Shown here: positions 20,107 through 21,829 of the stretch, one piece after another
Layout: each line of letters opens with the position of its first letter
Position numbering within the stretch: position 1 is the first letter of the stretch
Source of the DNA: Pelargonium cotyledonis
Taxonomy: Eukaryota; Streptophyta; Magnoliopsida; Geraniales; Geraniaceae
DNA length: 21,829 nt
Assembly: GCA_036897625.1 (NCBI GenBank)
Contig: JAYMTA010001096.1
Location: forward strand, 1-21,829
Direction: 5' to 3'
Notes under the pieces: generated by a model
What the model was told of the DNA's origin: nothing
The model's database searches: none
The model's input: only the letters and a program-made list of their open reading frames with translations
Translations under genes and position numbers: made by a program

Positions 20107-21829
20107 TGAAACATACTAAAGAGAATTAGATTTCTATATTTCTCTTATTACTCATCAACAACATACATGAGGGCTCTATTCGTATGCAAGTGTTGAATTG
20201 ATTTTTAATTTCAGCACGAAATCCTTGAAAAATAGAAAATAACTCAGAACGTTGTTTCATCAAGAAAAGCCAAGTGCATCGAGAGTGATTATCGACAAAA
20301 CTGACAAAATATCGAAAACCTAAAACAGAAGTGACACGACTAGGACCCCAAATGTCACTATGAACTAAATCAAAAGGAGACGCAGCTCGATTATTAAGAC
20401 GCTTGGGAAACGAAGTACGAGTTTGTTTACCAAATCGACACGACTCACATTCCAAAGACGATAAATGAGATAGACAAAGGACCAAACGTTTCAGCTTGGA
20501 TAGACTTGGGTGTCCCAAATGGTTGTGGAGCATAAGAGGGGACTCAACAGAGGTACACGCAACTGGAGGTGAAGGCGTGTGAAGGTAATATAGTCCTTGA
20601 GACTCACGTCCTGTGCCAATCATCCGTCCCGTACCGCGATCCTTCACAAGAACAGTATCATCAGTAAAGGTAACAGCACATTTAAGAGCTCGAGTTATCT
20701 TGCTAACAGATATCAGGTTAAAAGGACAGCCAGGAACAAAAAGAGTAGAATCTAAGGACAATGATGGTAAAGGATTGACAACTCCAATGCCTTTAGCCTC
20801 AGATTTGGTCCCATTTGCAAGAGTAACACTCGGAAGACAAGTAGAACTAGTCATATGAGTAAAAAGAGTTTTATTACCAGAAATGTGATCTAAGGCCCCA
20901 TAATCAATGACCCAAGGATCAGGGATGATGATTGAGATATGCAAGCAACGGAGTTACTAGTATTGGCAGCAGAAGCAACCGATGATGAAACTTGTTTGGA
21001 GGCACGGTACTGGAGGTAGTCTTCATACTCACTGCCCGTTAGTATGATGGATGGATCCGCATTTCCAACAATCTGTGGACCTTCAGCAGCTTGAGCAATA
21101 TGGGAGGCGCAAGAATGGGATGGACGCCTATGAAGTTTGAAACAATTATCCTAGGTGTGACCAACTTTGCGATAGTAAGTGCACCTAACACCTTTCCGAA
21201 AATTGTTGGCATTACTATGTCCACCACTTAATTCAGCTTTTGGGCCGGTCTGATATGCAAGAACAGAAGCCTCCACGTGAGAAGACTCGAGAGGTATGGT
21301 GGCAGGAGATGATACCCAGAGCAAACGAGAAAAAAAATCTTCCAAAGTAGGAATGGAAGCACTGGCCAAAATCTGATCTCAGACCGAAGATAGCTCAGGC
21401 CCAATAGCAGTTAACCCCAAAACCATGAAAAATTTATCACGTTGTGCTAGTTGCTCCTCTACTGTCTCGGCAACCGGCATTAGGGTATTAAATTCTTCTT
21501 TCAAAGATTCCAACCTACCAATGAATTCAGACATCTCCATACCAGACTGCTTCAAACTAACCATATTAGACACAACGGTATAAAAGCGTTGAACATCGTT
21601 TGTGTAAAGAGCCTTAGCCTTATTCCACACTTGGTAGCAAGTGCGGTAGGCTTTATAAATACTGTATAACTTTGGGTCAATAGATTGCCAAAAAATATTA
21701 CACAGCAAGGCATCGGACTGCTTCCATTTAAACCTTTCAGCAGTGGGAACATTCTCACTCTTCGTAGTGAGATGGTCTACTACTCCGTTACCCCTAAACT
21801 ATAGTTCAACGGCAGCGGCCCACGCCATG
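20107..21829 (-). mobile_element. Degenerate Ty1/copia LTR retrotransposon, 5' end outside window
   Basis: On the minus strand a gag domain of the plant UBN2/copia type runs from about 21828 to 21380 (DHLTT, FNTLMPVAETVEEQLAQRDK). A zinc knuckle (about 21180-21145), an aspartic protease (about 20915-20880, WVIDYGALDHISGN), an integrase zinc-binding region (HNHLGHPSLSKLK with CESC) and the start of the integrase core (VHSDIWGP, near 20360) follow. Homology stops at about 20180, before the second catalytic Asp of integrase; reverse transcriptase and RNase H are absent. Damage: TAG at 21799-21801, TGA at 21379-21381, TAG at 21151-21153, the second knuckle Cys replaced by Tyr, the protease catalytic DSG/DTG replaced by DYG (20900-20902), and a frameshift near 20945. 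It cannot encode its own movement proteins. The tail to 20107 looks like LTR sequence ending in CA. Confidence 0.88.

Noticed and set aside
20613..20858. Plus-strand 81-codon frame
   Set aside because: It is the antisense of the copia protease to integrase region.

Overview
The window is nuclear DNA of a flowering plant, most likely a eudicot. The evidence is AT-rich intergenic DNA with microsatellites, short GT-AG introns, TATA boxes at plant-like distances from ATGs, a chloroplast beta-carbonic anhydrase with a transit peptide, an R2R3-MYB, a DUF1645 gene and a Ty1/copia retroelement. The sequence does not let me name the species.

Layout. 1-545 is a GC-rich island of unknown origin. 546-3419 is AT-rich non-coding DNA holding a 33-bp tandem duplication (899-966) and a perfect 44-bp palindrome (1568-1611). 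A decayed tRNA-derived SINE lies on the minus strand near 3420-3537. The single-exon DUF1645 gene (plus, 3889-4704) has its own TATA box and CGCG/G-box elements. 4705-10363 is a long non-coding stretch with a second SINE scrap (8628-8690) and two promoter-like spots (8309, 9694-9720). A seven-exon chloroplast beta-carbonic anhydrase gene (plus, 10411-12980) follows. Convergent with it is a three-exon R2R3-MYB gene of the GL1/WER type (minus, 14140-15200). A decayed, intron-containing copy of the chloroplast lumen protease gene DEG1/DEGP1 lies on the minus strand at 16778-19043. From about 20107 to the right edge is a broken Ty1/copia element (minus).

Three genes look intact: DUF1645, carbonic anhydrase and MYB. 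They do not form a pathway. The carbonic anhydrase is the richest locus. Its last intron starts with a donor that also encodes Val-stop, and the intron carries its own AATAAA, so two C-termini differing by exactly 11 residues can be made. Its N-terminal region lacks about 33 residues of helical arm compared with pea. The DEG1 copy keeps GT-AG borders at every intron but has stops and frameshifts and lacks the exons for the catalytic histidine, so it is a duplicated pseudogene and not a retrocopy. I found no CRISPR, operon or bacterial-type system and no clearly new multi-gene system.
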